DNA of 64,000 bases from Bosea sp. BIWAKO-01 (GCF_001748145.1 NZ_BCQA01000001.1:6164501-6228500), one strand, 5' to 3'. Shown: positions 43,577 to 53,323, counted from the stretch's first letter. A program made the numbers and translations. Notes: generated from the sequence alone by a model not told the origin.

Positions 43577-44674
43577 TCACCGGCCGCGTCGTCGATGACC
43601 TGAATCGCGACGCAAGGCGTCGCGCGGGGCCTCGCCAAATGCCGCCTTGTAATCCTGCGCGAAGCGGCCGGGATTGGTGAAGCCGAACCGAAGGGCGAGA
43701 GCGGTGACCGTGCCCGCGATGTCACCCGACCGGAGGGCGTCGCGCACCGCCTCGAGGCGGGCGAGGCGGATCGCTGCCAGCGGCGTTGCCTCGCGGAACC
43801 GCCGGAAGCCAAGTTGCAGGCTGCGCACGCTGCAGCCCGCCGCCTCCGCGACCTCGTGCAGCGCGATGGGCTCTTCGACATGGGCGCGGATATAGGCCTC
43901 CGCCTGCCGTATGTTTCCCGGGATAGCGGGGCTGCCCGCCCGTGCCAGATGATCCGAATGGTTGTGAGGGACCGCGCGCAGGAGCGTGTAGAGCATCAGG
44001 TCGGTGAAGGAACGGCTGGCGAGTTCGCTGCCCGCAAAGGGTTTCGGGCCGCCAAGCTCCTCCACCATCAGCCCCATAAGGCGCCTCAAGCTCTGCGCCT
44101 TCACCCCAGCCCAGTCGAAGACCGGCTCAAAGGCGAGGTCTTTCGCCACAGGCCCGCCCAGCAAAGCGGCCAATCGCTGGTTCAGGCTCGTCGCTGGGAT
44201 CCAAACCGCAAGTCGCTCGTGGCTCCCAGTCGCGGACAGCGCCGTTCCGGGCTCACCGCGGTAGATCAGGCCCACGCTGCTGCCGATTCCAAGCGCCGTC
44301 CGAGCACCCGGCGCACCGCCGAACTCCAGGGCGCCCCTGCTCACGGCGGTGAGGCAGTAGTCGGGTATGCCGGATCCGGTGACCGTCAGCGTCGCGGCGA
44401 GCCGATCCGCAATGTAGGCGACATCCAGCTCGCCGACCCCGCTCGCGCCCCGGACCGAGAACAAATTCGGGGTCCGGTCGCCGCCGGTTCCCTCCTGTAT
44501 CCTATAGCGCAACAGCTTGAATTGAGGCTTGACGAAGTGCGGCTGCAGCCGCGGCCAATACACGCCGCCTTCCAGCTCCTGCAGGTCGCGGATGCGGGCG
44601 AGCCGGAACCCTTCCGGTTCCCCGCCACACGCCAATGGCGATGCGGGATTGTTCGGATCGGTTCCAGCCTGCAT
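43577..44674 (-). CDS. AraC-family transcriptional regulator
   Basis: A 365-residue AraC regulator. The HTH units are at about 260-360: LHEVAEAAGCSVRSLQLGFR, then ALALRFGFTNPGRFAQDYKA and FGEAPRDAL. The N-terminal region resembles the AraC_binding_2 type. An AVPHNHSDHLA linker marks it as a paralogue of the regulator at 39605. ATG 44674 (MQAGTDPNN) is chosen; the frame continues to 44779 but through repeat-like sequence. Confidence 0.85.
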   Translation of the reverse strand: MQAGTDPNNPASPLACGGEPEGFRLARIRDLQELEGGVYWPRLQPHFVKPQFKLLRYRIQEGTGGDRTPNLFSVRGASGVGELDVAYIADRLAATLTVTGSGIPDYCLTAVSRGALEFGGAPGARTALGIGSSVGLIYRGEPGTALSATGSHERLAVWIPATSLNQRLAALLGGPVAKDLAFEPVFDWAGVKAQSLRRLMGLMVEELGGPKPFAGSELASRSFTDLMLYTLLRAVPHNHSDHLARAGSPAIPGNIRQAEAYIRAHVEEPIALHEVAEAAGCSVRSLQLGFRRFREATPLAAIRLARLEAVRDALRSGDIAGTVTALALRFGFTNPGRFAQDYKAAFGEAPRDALRRDSGHRRRGR

Positions 44675-45707
44675 CGCCACCGACTCGGTTCGAGCGCGGA
44701 TCGGTTGCTGGTCACAGGTGGCCCCGATGTCAGCGAACCCGGTGCGGTAACTATATTGCAGAGCAATGCGAATTGCCATTGGTGAGAGCAAGCATTTAAT
44801 CCTCGGCCCGCCATTGGATTGCTCATGAACCGAGACGCCCTAAGCCCGACGCTCCGAACGTCGGGAAGGGGCCACCTTTGCCCATCGGCCGGAGCGCCAA
44901 CCAGACTGCCCGAAAGCAGACTTCCTGGATGTCGGGAAAGGGCCCGTTCAGCGGCTCGCCGCGAATGTCTCAAATGGGTCGAAATTCCCCCTTCGGTCTT
45001 GGTTCGGAAGCTGACCTTCGATCAGGCGAGATGGGAAGCGGGAGTCCACGTGCGGTGCCTGCCGCGATCTCGGCCTGCGCCAGATCCCTCCGGCTTTCCG
45101 CGAGCGCCTGAGCCCATGTAACCTTCAACCTGCGCGCGCCCCCTACCCCTCTAAATGGCCCGGCGAAGGGTTGTCGCGACGATGACGATCAGCTCCAAAC
45201 CCGGCTTCGGCTCGAGCGGGAATCCGGTGCTCTCCGCGAGGATGAACCAAAGATCGGGAGAACGGCCGCGCGTGAATGACGAAGCCGTTTATTGAGCGTA
45301 GGATCGTGTTCGGAGCCTTCCGCCGAGAACGCGTTTCGAGGAAAAGGGCATGGGGCACGGCAGACGTCTTCGTTGGCGCGCCGATCACAATAGAGGCGCA
45401 GGCGGATTTCTGCGCGATCGACGCGGTGCGCGCCGACATCTACCCTCACCAAATATTCGGACGCGCCAATTCGGTATTTGCGCGGCAATTCAATCAAATT
45501 TCGCATTAAATTGTTGCAATGACACGCCAACCACTGACCAGAGGCGCATCATCAAGTTTTAAATTCCCTATTTATACATAATATCAGTCCTTGGTTGAAT
45601 CTTGACCATCATAAATTGCAGCAACCGAAACAAAGGACTTGAGTGACTGCAGCTTGAGCCAGTGCCCGAAGCAGAGGCACGCCTCGAAACAAGGGTGGAA
45701 TCGACCT
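44675..45707. other. 1.0-kb region with repeat debris and a promoter-like end, no gene supported
   Basis: About 44830-45030 holds repeat-like pieces (CGAACGTCGGGAAGGGG, GATGTCGGGAAAGGGCCCG, AATGTCTCAAATGGGTCG). A 77-codon plus-strand frame at 45276-45509 has host-like codons near its end but no family. From 45530 to 45620 the sequence is AT-rich and probably drives the ABC transporter operon. Confidence 0.45.
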
Positions 45708-46448
45708 ATGCCGCTTCTGGAGCTTCAGGGCATCTCAAAGCACTTCGGTGCGATCGAAGCCCTCAAGGGCATCGATCTGGCGATCGATGCCGGAGAGGTC
45801 GTCGGTCTGATGGGCGACAATGGTGCCGGCAAATCGACCTTGGTGAAGATCGTCGCCGGCAATTTTCTCCCCTCCGAGGGCGAGCTTCGCCTTGATGGCA
45901 TCGTCAAGCACTTTCGCCGGCCGGTCGACGCCCGGACTGACGGTATCGAGGTCGTCTATCAGGACCTCGCCCTGTGCGATAATCTGACTGCGGCCGCCAA
46001 TGTCTTCCTCGGGCGCGAATTGAAGCGCCGCTTCGGTCCGCTGGTGATCCTCGACTACAAGGCGATGTATGCCCGCGCTGCAGAGCTGTTCAAGGAACTC
46101 AAGTCGGAGACCCGCCCCCGCGATCTCGTGAAACTGATGTCCGGCGGCCAGCGCCAGGCTGTGGCGATTGCGCGGACGCGCCTCGCCAATGCGAAGATGG
46201 TGCTCATGGACGAGCCGACGGCGGCGATCAGCGTTCGCCAGGTCGCCGAGGTGCTGGATCTGATCCACCGGCTCAAGGATAGCGGGATCGCCGTCGTCCT
46301 CATCAGTCACCGCATGCCGGACGTGTTCGCCGTCTGTGACCGGGTGGTCGTGATGAGGCGAGGACGCAAGGTCGCGGACAAGGCGATTGCATCGAGTTCT
46401 CCTGAAGAGGTGACCGGACTGATCACCGGCGCCATCCAGGCCGCCTGA
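45708..46448 (+). CDS. sugar ABC transporter ATP-binding protein
   Basis: A 246-residue single-NBD ATPase of the ribose/fructose importer family (FrcA-like). Walker A GDNGAGKST is at 36-44, signature MSGGQR at 144-149, Walker B VLMDEP at 165-170 and an H-loop in ISHRM. ATG 45708 follows GGTGG. It is the first gene of an ATPase-permease-binding protein operon. Its stop is within one base of an upstream ATG of the permease frame. Confidence 0.92.
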   Translation: MPLLELQGISKHFGAIEALKGIDLAIDAGEVVGLMGDNGAGKSTLVKIVAGNFLPSEGELRLDGIVKHFRRPVDARTDGIEVVYQDLALCDNLTAAANVFLGRELKRRFGPLVILDYKAMYARAAELFKELKSETRPRDLVKLMSGGQRQAVAIARTRLANAKMVLMDEPTAAISVRQVAEVLDLIHRLKDSGIAVVLISHRMPDVFAVCDRVVVMRRGRKVADKAIASSSPEEVTGLITGAIQAA

Positions 46449-46468
46449 TGCTGCGCGAGGAGCCCCCT

Positions 46469-47494
46469 ATGTCGAGCGCCATGATCCGCCCGGTTCCGGG
46501 CAGCGTCGCCATCGAGGACGTCACGGGCCTGCGGGAACGGAGTCTCCTGCAGAAGCTGCTCTCCAGCCAGCCCTTCTGGGTGACGGTCGCCCTCATCGCC
46601 ATGGCGCTCGCGATGACATGGTATCAACCGGACGCGTTTGCCTCGGCCGACAACTTCTTCAACATCACGCGCAATTTCGCCTTCATCGGCATCATGGCCC
46701 TCGGCATGACCGCCGTCATCCTGACCGGCGGCATCGATTTGTCGGTTGGCTCCATCATGGGGCTCGCCGGCGTCGTGAGCGGGCTCGTCCTTCAGGCCGA
46801 GGGTCATTGGGTGTTCGCGATCCTCGCCGGCCTTCTCACCGGCGCGGCTGTCGGGGTCGTGAATGGCCTGCTGATTTCCTATGTCGGCCTGCCGGCCTTC
46901 GTCGTCACGCTCGGCATGCTGTCGGGCGCCCGATCGCTTGCCATCGTCCTTTCCGAAAACAAGATGATCTACGAATTCGGCCCTTCCGGAGACATGTTCA
47001 ACGCCATCGGCGGCGGTTCCATCTTCGGCATTGCCAACCCGGTCTGGGTGCTGCTCATCCTGGCCATTCTGTTCAGTATCATCCTCAACGTCACCAGCTG
47101 GGGCAATTATCTCTACGCCATCGGAAGCAATGAGAACGCTGCCCGCCTGACGGGCGTGCCGGTCCGGCGGATCAAGCTGCAGGCCTATATCGTCTCAGGG
47201 CTGACAGCCGCACTGAGCTCCGTTCTCATCGTCGGCTGGCAAGGCTCCGCCATCAATGCACTCGGACAGGGCTATGAATTGCGGGTGATCGCTTCGACCG
47301 TGATCGGCGGCGCCGATCTGATGGGTGGCCAGGGCGGAGCCTACGGCGCCGTGATCGGGGCCGCGCTGATCGAGGTGATCCGCAATTCCCTGCTCATGGC
47401 CGGGGTCGATTCCAACTGGCAGGGCGCTTTCGTCGGCCTGTTCATCGTATTGGCGGTTCTGCTGCAGCGGATCCGCGGCAAGGGTTCGGCATGA
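46469..47494 (+). CDS. sugar ABC transporter permease (RbsC/FrcC type)
   Basis: A 341-residue membrane protein with about 9-10 helices. It contains the BPD_transp_2 signatures IMALGMTAVILTGGIDLSVG and SNENAARLTGVPVRRIKL. ATG 46469 (MSSAMIRPV) is preferred because GAGGAG lies 7 bases upstream; ATG 46448 overlaps the ATPase stop. It works with the ATPase and the binding protein that follows. Confidence 0.92.
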   Translation: MSSAMIRPVPGSVAIEDVTGLRERSLLQKLLSSQPFWVTVALIAMALAMTWYQPDAFASADNFFNITRNFAFIGIMALGMTAVILTGGIDLSVGSIMGLAGVVSGLVLQAEGHWVFAILAGLLTGAAVGVVNGLLISYVGLPAFVVTLGMLSGARSLAIVLSENKMIYEFGPSGDMFNAIGGGSIFGIANPVWVLLILAILFSIILNVTSWGNYLYAIGSNENAARLTGVPVRRIKLQAYIVSGLTAALSSVLIVGWQGSAINALGQGYELRVIASTVIGGADLMGGQGGAYGAVIGAALIEVIRNSLLMAGVDSNWQGAFVGLFIVLAVLLQRIRGKGSA

Positions 47495-47533
47495 AGAAGA
47501 CCGGACAACAATAACCACCAGGAGGAGACGCAC

Positions 47534-48547
47534 ATGAAAACGCTGACTTTAGGTGTCGCCGCGCTCGCACTGCTCGCTGTTGGGGGAGAAGCCCAGTCAC
47601 AGGGCAAGAAATACGTCTTCGCCCTGGTCCCCAAGAACATGAACAACCCCTTCTTCGATCAGGCCCGCGACGGCTGCAAGAAGGCAGAGAAGGAACTCAA
47701 CGGCGCGATCGAGTGCCTCTATATCGGGCCGGGTGAGCATGGCGGCGGCGATGAACAGGTCCAGGTCATCAACGATCTCATCACCAAGAAGGTCGATGGC
47801 ATCGCCGTCTCGCCGTCGAATGCAGCGGCGATGGGAAAGGCGCTCGAGGGTGCCAAAAAAGCGGGAATTCCGGTTCTGACCTGGGATTCCGACCTGCTTG
47901 CGAAGGATAAGGGCCTGCGCAGCGCCTATGTCGGCACGTATAACTACGACATTGGCGTCAATCTCGCGAAGCTCGTCCAGCAGATCAAGCCGAAGGGCGG
48001 CACGATCTGCATCCAGTCGGGTGGCGCAGCCGCTGCAAACCATAACGAGCGCATGCAAGGGATTCGCGATACGCTTTCCGGCGCGAAATCTGCCTCCGCG
48101 CCGGGAACAAAGCTCTCCGGCCAGCATGGCTGGACTGAAGCCGCGGGTTGCCCGCTCTATACCAATGACGACTTCCCGCTCTCGGTTCAGCAGATGGAAG
48201 ATACGCTCGGCAAGAACCCCAAGCTCGATGCCTTCGTACCGACCGGCGGCTTCCCGCAGTTCATCCCGCAAGCGTATCGCAAGGTCGCCGAGAAGTATAA
48301 GGCCCGCATCGATGACGGCTCACTTGCACTGGTCGTCGCAGATACGCTGCCCGTCCAGATGGATCTTCTGAAGGCAGGCCTGTCCAAGGGACAAGTCGGT
48401 CAGCGCCCCTTCGAGATGGGTTACAAGACCATGCTGTTCCTGAAGGACATGAAGGACGGCAAGCCCGCCCCGAAGGATCCCACCTATACCGGCCTGGATG
48501 TCTGCACGCCGCAGAATGCCGCGACCTGCGTCGGCGCCGGGAGCTAG
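47534..48547 (+). CDS. sugar ABC transporter substrate-binding protein
   Basis: A 337-residue periplasmic binding protein (Peripla_BP_4). Signal peptide 1-22 (LGVAALALLAVGGEAQS), then ALVPKNMNNPFFDQARDGC, GIAVSPSNAAAMGKAL, VLTWDSDL, VGTYNYDIGVNLAKLV and a hinge region. Its homologues bind ribose-, fructose- or xylose-like sugars. A strong ribosome site (AGGAGG) precedes it. No sugar kinase or regulator is adjacent, so the sugar cannot be named. Confidence 0.92.
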   Translation: MKTLTLGVAALALLAVGGEAQSQGKKYVFALVPKNMNNPFFDQARDGCKKAEKELNGAIECLYIGPGEHGGGDEQVQVINDLITKKVDGIAVSPSNAAAMGKALEGAKKAGIPVLTWDSDLLAKDKGLRSAYVGTYNYDIGVNLAKLVQQIKPKGGTICIQSGGAAAANHNERMQGIRDTLSGAKSASAPGTKLSGQHGWTEAAGCPLYTNDDFPLSVQQMEDTLGKNPKLDAFVPTGGFPQFIPQAYRKVAEKYKARIDDGSLALVVADTLPVQMDLLKAGLSKGQVGQRPFEMGYKTMLFLKDMKDGKPAPKDPTYTGLDVCTPQNAATCVGAGS

Positions 48548-48560
48548 AGCTTCCGTCCGA

Positions 48561-48640
48561 AACGTGGATCGCGGTTTTCGGGGCAAAGCCAAAGGGTCAG
48601 AACAGCGGACTGGATACGATATCGGGTCCGATGATCGAGA
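48561..48640 (+). repeat. dispersed approximately 90-bp intergenic repeat, copy 2
   Basis: GTGGATCGCGGTTTTCGGGG, then CTGGATACGATATCGGGTCC and GATGATCGAG. Related to 28591-28677 and 52262-52383. Confidence 0.7.
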
Positions 48641-48657
48641 GCCGGATGAGACTTAAA

Positions 48658-48686
48658 GCCAGGGCGGGATGCCATCCCGCTCTGGC
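48658..48686. terminator. long hairpin downstream of the ABC operon
   Basis: GCCAGGGCGGGAT (48658-48670) pairs with ATCCCGCTCTGGC (48674-48686), 13 bp with one G-T pair and a 3-base loop. It sits between convergent genes. There is no immediate T-run, though GGGCTTTTGC follows 20 bases later. Confidence 0.5.
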
Positions 48687-48822
48687 GCTGACTTCGCCCG
48701 GGCTTTTGCATGGGTCCGGCTCGCGCCGAGAGCAGCCATCGGCCAATCTCCGGCATGGGTGGTGGGAGGCCGAAATTGGCGACCTCCTGGTAAACGGACA
48801 TCATCGTCCGGCCGGCTCGCGG

Positions 48823-49545
48823 TCAGCCGCGATACGGTGCCAGGCAGGCGCCCCAGAACAGGCTGGAAAAATACCATGTTGGCGGCCCAAACCCGGCAGC
48901 CTCCAGCAAGGCCGCAACCTCGTTCTCCGAGGCGGGCGGATCGGCGCCCTGCAATATCCTGGCGCGCTTCGCCTCGACTTCGGCGGGCTTGGCACCGTGC
49001 ATGCGCCAGCGCTCTGCCCAGGCCGCCAGCAGCAGAGGTTCGGCGGCGTAGGCAAAGCGATTGCCGGCAAGAATGAGAGGAGCGCCGGGTTTCAGCCGTG
49101 ACGCAATGGCGTCAAGAAGGTCGCCCTTGGCCTTTCTCCCCGGGAGATGATGCAGCACGCCGATCAAGGTCGCGGCATCGAAATCGCGCCCGGCCGGAAG
49201 CTCTTCGACATAGCCGATCGCGATCTCCGTCCGCTCAAGGAATCCAAGCTCCTGCAACCGCCCCGCCGTAACATCCATCATCTGCGCCGACGGATCGACG
49301 GCAACAAATCTCCAGTCCGGTTCAAGAGCTGCGGCGCTGACAATCTCCTGTCCGCCGCCGCCAGCCCCAACGGCGAGCACGCGCGCTGTGCTGCCCGGAC
49401 CGAGCGTCGCTGCCAGCATGCAGGCCGAAAGCTCATGACACGCTTCGTAACCTGCCAGCGCAATGCGGCTCTGGATGAGGTACTCGGCGGCGCGGTCGGC
49501 GTCGAATTTTGCGACGGAGATGGACGTGGATTCAGCCGGGGCCAT
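48823..49545 (-). CDS. class I SAM-dependent methyltransferase
   Basis: A 240-residue Rossmann-fold methyltransferase. Motif I is VLAVGAGGGGQE (56-67), the SAM-binding acid is in WRFVAVDPSAQMMDV, and motif IV-like DAATLIGVLHHLPG follows. The C-terminal part (PPTWYFSSLFWGACLAPY) is aromatic. The substrate is unknown; small-molecule or lipid targets are usual for this type. It stands alone, convergent with the ABC operon. Confidence 0.85.
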   Translation of the reverse strand: MAPAESTSISVAKFDADRAAEYLIQSRIALAGYEACHELSACMLAATLGPGSTARVLAVGAGGGGQEIVSAAALEPDWRFVAVDPSAQMMDVTAGRLQELGFLERTEIAIGYVEELPAGRDFDAATLIGVLHHLPGRKAKGDLLDAIASRLKPGAPLILAGNRFAYAAEPLLLAAWAERWRMHGAKPAEVEAKRARILQGADPPASENEVAALLEAAGFGPPTWYFSSLFWGACLAPYRG

Positions 49546-49719
49546 GGCTACCTAGCGAAGCTTTTCTAATGCAGGCGCGCTGTGGGGAAGGCACGATGCG
49601 CTAGCCCTTCAATCGCTCATCCAGTCCGCCACGGCAAGATTTCGACAGCCAGGGACGGGGCGCTTTTGTGCATGGCGCTCCTGCCCGAGAGCGGACGCCG
49701 GTAATGCCCGAGATGGGTG

Positions 49720-51267
49720 GAGGCCGTGTGGAAACGTCTTTCAGGGTCGTGCTCTGACGATGCGACAGGGTCTGAGGGTCAGGCTCTCATGGCCTTCATC
49801 AACGTCGCCGCGCCGAGGATGGCGATGGCCCGCTTGAGATTGTAGGCCAGCACATGGAGGCTCATCTCGGTTCCGACATTGGGGAGGTGGCGGGTCAGGA
49901 AGTGACTTCGGCCCATCCAGTCCTTGATCGTGCCGAAGACGTGCTCGACCGTGCGCCTTCGGATCCGCATGGCGTCGGGCATGCGATCGAGCCGGCGCTG
50001 CATGGCCTCGATCACCACCTCGTGCTCCCAGCGCTTGATGCGGCGCTGCTTGCCGGTGGTGCATTGGTCTTTGACCAGGCAGGCTCCGCAGCCGTCGGCC
50101 CAGTAGGTATGGAGTGTCAGATCCTTCTCGACCGATGAGAAGCGCCATGTGAGCGTCTCGCCGGCGGGACAGCGATAGGTGTCGCTCGGAGCATCGTAGG
50201 TGAAGTCCTGCTTGCCCCAGCGCCCGTCGGCTTTGGCCCCTGATGTCAGGGGCTTGGGGACGATGGCGGAGATGCCGATCTCGTCGCAGGCCAGGACCTC
50301 CTCGCCTGAGAAGTAGCCGCGATCGGCCAGCACAGTCAGCGCACCGGCTCCTGTCGCATCCTTTGCCTGACGCCCCATGCTGGCGAGCTGGCTGCGGTCG
50401 TGGCCGATGTTGGTGACCTCATGAGCCACGATCAGATGATGTTTGGCGTCGACCGCCGCCTGAACGTTGTAGCCGACGAGGCCAGTGCCCTTGCCGTTGG
50501 TGGCCATGGCGCGGGCGTCGGGATCGGTCAGCGAGACCTGACGGTCTGGCGCCACCGCGACGACGTGGTCCATCGCCTGGAGGTCACGCATCTGCTGACG
50601 CAGGCGATCAAGCCGGTCCTTGAGGCGGATGCTGCGCATCTGCGCGACGTCATCCTCCTGCCGGTCGGCCGTATCGAGCAGCGACAGATAGCGTGCGATG
50701 CTTGCCTCCACCTGCTCCATCCGGCGACGGATCGCGCCGGGCGTGAAGTTCTTGTCGCGCGTGTTGACGGCCTTGAACCGGCTGCCGTCCACGGCCACGG
50801 TGCCGCCTGCCAGAAGGCCGAGTTGGCGGCACAGCACGACGAACTGCGCGCAGGCAGCCCGGATCGCAGCCCCATTGTCACGGCGAAAGTCGGCGATGGT
50901 CTTGAAGTCGGGCGCAAGCTTGCCCGTCAGCCACATCACCTCGACGTTGCGGCCGGCCTCGCGCTCCAGCCGGCGGCTCGACTGAACCTGGTTGAGGTAG
51001 CCGTAGAGGTACAGCTTGAGAAGGGTAGCGGGGTGGTATCCAGGCCGCCCCGTCGAGGCCGGGCCGGCAAAGCCCATCGTTCCCAGATCGAGTTCGTCGA
51101 TGAAGACATCCACCACCCGGACCGGATTATCTTCGCTGACGTAGTCCTCAAGACAGTCGGGCAGGAGCAGTCTCTGCAGCCGGGTCTCGCCTTCGATGTA
51201 GCGCGCCATGCAAGCCCTCGGATCGCTCCAGAAAGCCTACCAGATCAGCCCGTTTCCACACAGCCTC
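49720..51267 (-). mobile_element. IS1182-family insertion sequence, copy C (1548 bp)
   Basis: Same element as copy A. GGTG flanks both sides (49716-49719, 51268-51271). The rejoined target reads GAGATGGGTGGTTTGCCGAC. Confidence 0.9.
49779..51209 (-). CDS. IS1182-family transposase (copy C)
   Basis: A 476-residue DDE transposase, identical in protein sequence to copies A, B and D, with an intact frame. Confidence 0.95.
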   Translation of the reverse strand: MARYIEGETRLQRLLLPDCLEDYVSEDNPVRVVDVFIDELDLGTMGFAGPASTGRPGYHPATLLKLYLYGYLNQVQSSRRLEREAGRNVEVMWLTGKLAPDFKTIADFRRDNGAAIRAACAQFVVLCRQLGLLAGGTVAVDGSRFKAVNTRDKNFTPGAIRRRMEQVEASIARYLSLLDTADRQEDDVAQMRSIRLKDRLDRLRQQMRDLQAMDHVVAVAPDRQVSLTDPDARAMATNGKGTGLVGYNVQAAVDAKHHLIVAHEVTNIGHDRSQLASMGRQAKDATGAGALTVLADRGYFSGEEVLACDEIGISAIVPKPLTSGAKADGRWGKQDFTYDAPSDTYRCPAGETLTWRFSSVEKDLTLHTYWADGCGACLVKDQCTTGKQRRIKRWEHEVVIEAMQRRLDRMPDAMRIRRRTVEHVFGTIKDWMGRSHFLTRHLPNVGTEMSLHVLAYNLKRAIAILGAATLMKAMRA

Positions 51268-51352
51268 GGTGGTTTGCCGACACTCCCGCAGTGCCGTAGC
51301 TTCCACGCAAACTGCTTTCTTTTCTCCGGGGGTGGCTCTGTCTCGGACTTCT

Positions 51353-51841
51353 ATGAAAGGTGCTGTCATCGGCCTCGCGGTCGTCGGCGTTGCATGGGGC
51401 GGATATTCACTGGTGAGCCGTAGCATGCAGAGGGGCACCCTGCCTCAGAAGCTTCAAACGGGCTGGTTCTACGCCGAAGGTAGTTGCTCGCGCCTTCTCA
51501 GTCACCAAGGGGCATTTTCTTTCAGCATGAGCGAGCAGACTGTCGAGGCGATCAAATCGAAGGGCATCGACTTCTTCACGGACATCAACGACCCGAAAAA
51601 TCAAGCAACCAGATTATATTTCTATGGCGAGTGGAAGGAGACACCTGTCCCTGCATCGTTCTTTTCGGACGGGCTGCCGCCGAACCTCCATTGCGGTCAG
51701 GAGCATTCGTGGCTTTGGCCAAACGGGATACCGGAAGCGCTGAAGCGACCGGGCAGCTTCTACCAAGAGTCGGGGAACACACGCCGACTTTTTGTCCTGC
51801 CCGAACTCAGTTTGGTAGTGGGTAGTGCGTCTGACCGATAG
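51353..51841 (+). CDS. hypothetical membrane-anchored or secreted protein
   Basis: A 162-residue protein with an N-terminal hydrophobic segment (AVIGLAVVGVAWGGYSLV) and a soluble part containing Cys residues (EGSCSRLL, LHCGQEHSWLW). No family is recognised. The frame extends upstream into IS sequence, so ATG 51353 is used. The gene lies immediately beside IS copy C but appears complete. Confidence 0.5.
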   Translation: MKGAVIGLAVVGVAWGGYSLVSRSMQRGTLPQKLQTGWFYAEGSCSRLLSHQGAFSFSMSEQTVEAIKSKGIDFFTDINDPKNQATRLYFYGEWKETPVPASFFSDGLPPNLHCGQEHSWLWPNGIPEALKRPGSFYQESGNTRRLFVLPELSLVVGSASDR

Positions 51842-51892
51842 ATCCACCCAAGCGCCCGCTATGGGTCGACCCAAGGCGGGCGCGACAGCAGT

Positions 51893-52207
51893 TCAGGCGG
51901 TGTCCGACCCTTCACCTCGCTCGCGCAACTCGCCCATATCCCGCTCAAGGAAGAAATTCAGGAAGGTCCGAATGATCGCGACAGCCGCCAGGCGGCCGAT
52001 GCCCTCCCAACTCGGTGTAATGGCTGTTTCGATGATGTCGGCGGCAAGCTGGAACGTCAGCCCCGCGACCAGCCAGCGCCCAAACCGGAGCCAGACGGAA
52101 GCGTGAACCGTGTTGTTGGGATAGAAGAACAATTTGGCCGCGACCGCGAAGGCCTGCACGGACCCATAACCGATGACGACCAGGGCAAACCCGTTGATGA
52201 TCAGCAC
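51893..52207 (-). CDS. DUF1622 family membrane protein
   Basis: A 104-residue protein with three membrane segments. The signature AADIIETAITPSWEGIGRLA followed by AIIRTFLNFFLERDM is diagnostic of DUF1622. Usual members are slightly longer at the N-terminus, and the start here is GTG 52207 right after a TGA in frame, so slight N-terminal erosion by the adjacent repeat is possible. Function unknown. Confidence 0.8.
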   Translation of the reverse strand: MLIINGFALVVIGYGSVQAFAVAAKLFFYPNNTVHASVWLRFGRWLVAGLTFQLAADIIETAITPSWEGIGRLAAVAIIRTFLNFFLERDMGELRERGEGSDTA

Positions 52208-52261
52208 CGCGTGGCGCGTCAGATAGATCAGTCACTCTTCCATCTCGGCATGTCTCCGATG

Positions 52262-52383
52262 CGAGATCGATCGCCCAACTGGATCATCGGGCCGGATATC
52301 GTATCCAGCCCGATGACCTGACCTCCTGTGTTTGCATCGGCTTTTCCCCGAAAACCGCAATCCATGTTTCGGGCCGATGCTCT
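52262..52383 (-). repeat. dispersed intergenic repeat, copy 3 (inverted)
   Basis: Complement reads GAGCATCGGCCCGAAACATG, GCGGTTTTCGGGGAAAAGCC, GATGCAAACACAGG, CTGGATACGATATCCGGCCC. It aligns with copies at 28591 and 48561 and carries the internal palindrome GGATACGATATCC. Confidence 0.7.
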
Positions 52384-53245
52384 AGCCGACCTGCATTCTG
52401 CGACCGCGCCTGACAATTGCGATGTAGCCAGCCGCTGCGATGATGCTGATGATGAGGTGGCAGACGATCACGGCCATGATCTCCGGCTTCTGCTCCGGAA
52501 AGTTGAATGTCGCGATCGCCAGCGCCATTCCGGGATGGCGCGCGCTCGTGGCCAAAGCCAAAACCGGCCGGTCATTCGCATCAGGGCCACCGAGGAGATG
52601 CCCCACCGCAAGCCCGAGCAGTGAAAAAGCCAGAAGCACCATGACGCCGCCTTGGCCCAGGAGGCTCCACACCGCTCCTGACATGGTGAACAGGATGGGG
52701 AGCACCGCGGACGCCAGAAGGAGGGTGGCGGCGGCCGACAAGGGGCGAGCAATCCTCCCGGCAAGATCCGGAGCGAGACGCCGGACCAGCATGCCGAGAA
52801 CAAGCGGCGCCATAACCGAGATCAGGACGATGGGAAGCACCCTGGCAACCGGGGCGTGAGCCTGGACGCCAAAGAGCTTTCCGATCAGTTCGATCGATAG
52901 CGGCACCAGTACGATTGCCAGCAGTATCTCCGCCACCAGCAGCCCGATGGCGTAGGATCCGTCGCCACCGGCCTTCAATTGTTTCCTCGGCATGATGGGC
53001 GGGACCGGCGACACCGCGATCGTCATGATCGCGACCTCGGTCGCAAACGCCAGATCGAGCCACAGACACATCGCGGCGGCGAAGGCGACCATGACCACGT
53101 TCATCGCCAGGACCGAGCGAGCCAAAAGTCCTGGCCGGCGCAAAAGAACGGTGGCGTCCCGCACATCGGCGCTAAGGCCGATCGTCGTGACCATCAGGAA
53201 GATGCTGATCGAGATCGCGATCGGTATCGCCTGGGCAAGGGTCAC
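52382..53245 (-). CDS. bile acid:sodium symporter (BASS/arsenite-type) family transporter
   Basis: A 287-residue protein with 8-9 predicted membrane helices and family segments AIMTIAVSPVPPIMPRKQLK, MAPLVLGMLVRRLAP and ALATSARHPGMALAIA, the last being the substrate/Na+ crossing motif. GTG 53245 follows GGGAGG and is preferred over ATG 53302. BASS relatives carry bile acids, pantoate or other organic anions; the substrate here is unknown. It is followed upstream by a DUF202 gene on the same strand. Confidence 0.8.
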   Translation of the reverse strand: MTLAQAIPIAISISIFLMVTTIGLSADVRDATVLLRRPGLLARSVLAMNVVMVAFAAAMCLWLDLAFATEVAIMTIAVSPVPPIMPRKQLKAGGDGSYAIGLLVAEILLAIVLVPLSIELIGKLFGVQAHAPVARVLPIVLISVMAPLVLGMLVRRLAPDLAGRIARPLSAAATLLLASAVLPILFTMSGAVWSLLGQGGVMVLLAFSLLGLAVGHLLGGPDANDRPVLALATSARHPGMALAIATFNFPEQKPEIMAVIVCHLIISIIAAAGYIAIVRRGRRMQVG

Positions 53246-53323
53246 GGCTTCCCTCCCGGAGTGCACCCAACGCGACTCAACCGGGCTTGCCCCGGGGACC
53301 ACATCGCAAGGGGCTCCAATCGC

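Noticed and set aside
45276..45509. 77-codon plus-strand frame upstream of the ABC operon
   Set aside because: Codon use near its end is host-like, but there is no ribosome site, family or conserved start. It is mentioned only in the intergenic entry.
50400..51299. Long plus-strand frames inside the IS1182 copies (also at 33777, 60323 and the complement at 35845)
   Set aside because: They are exact antisense shadows of the transposase, repeated identically in each copy.
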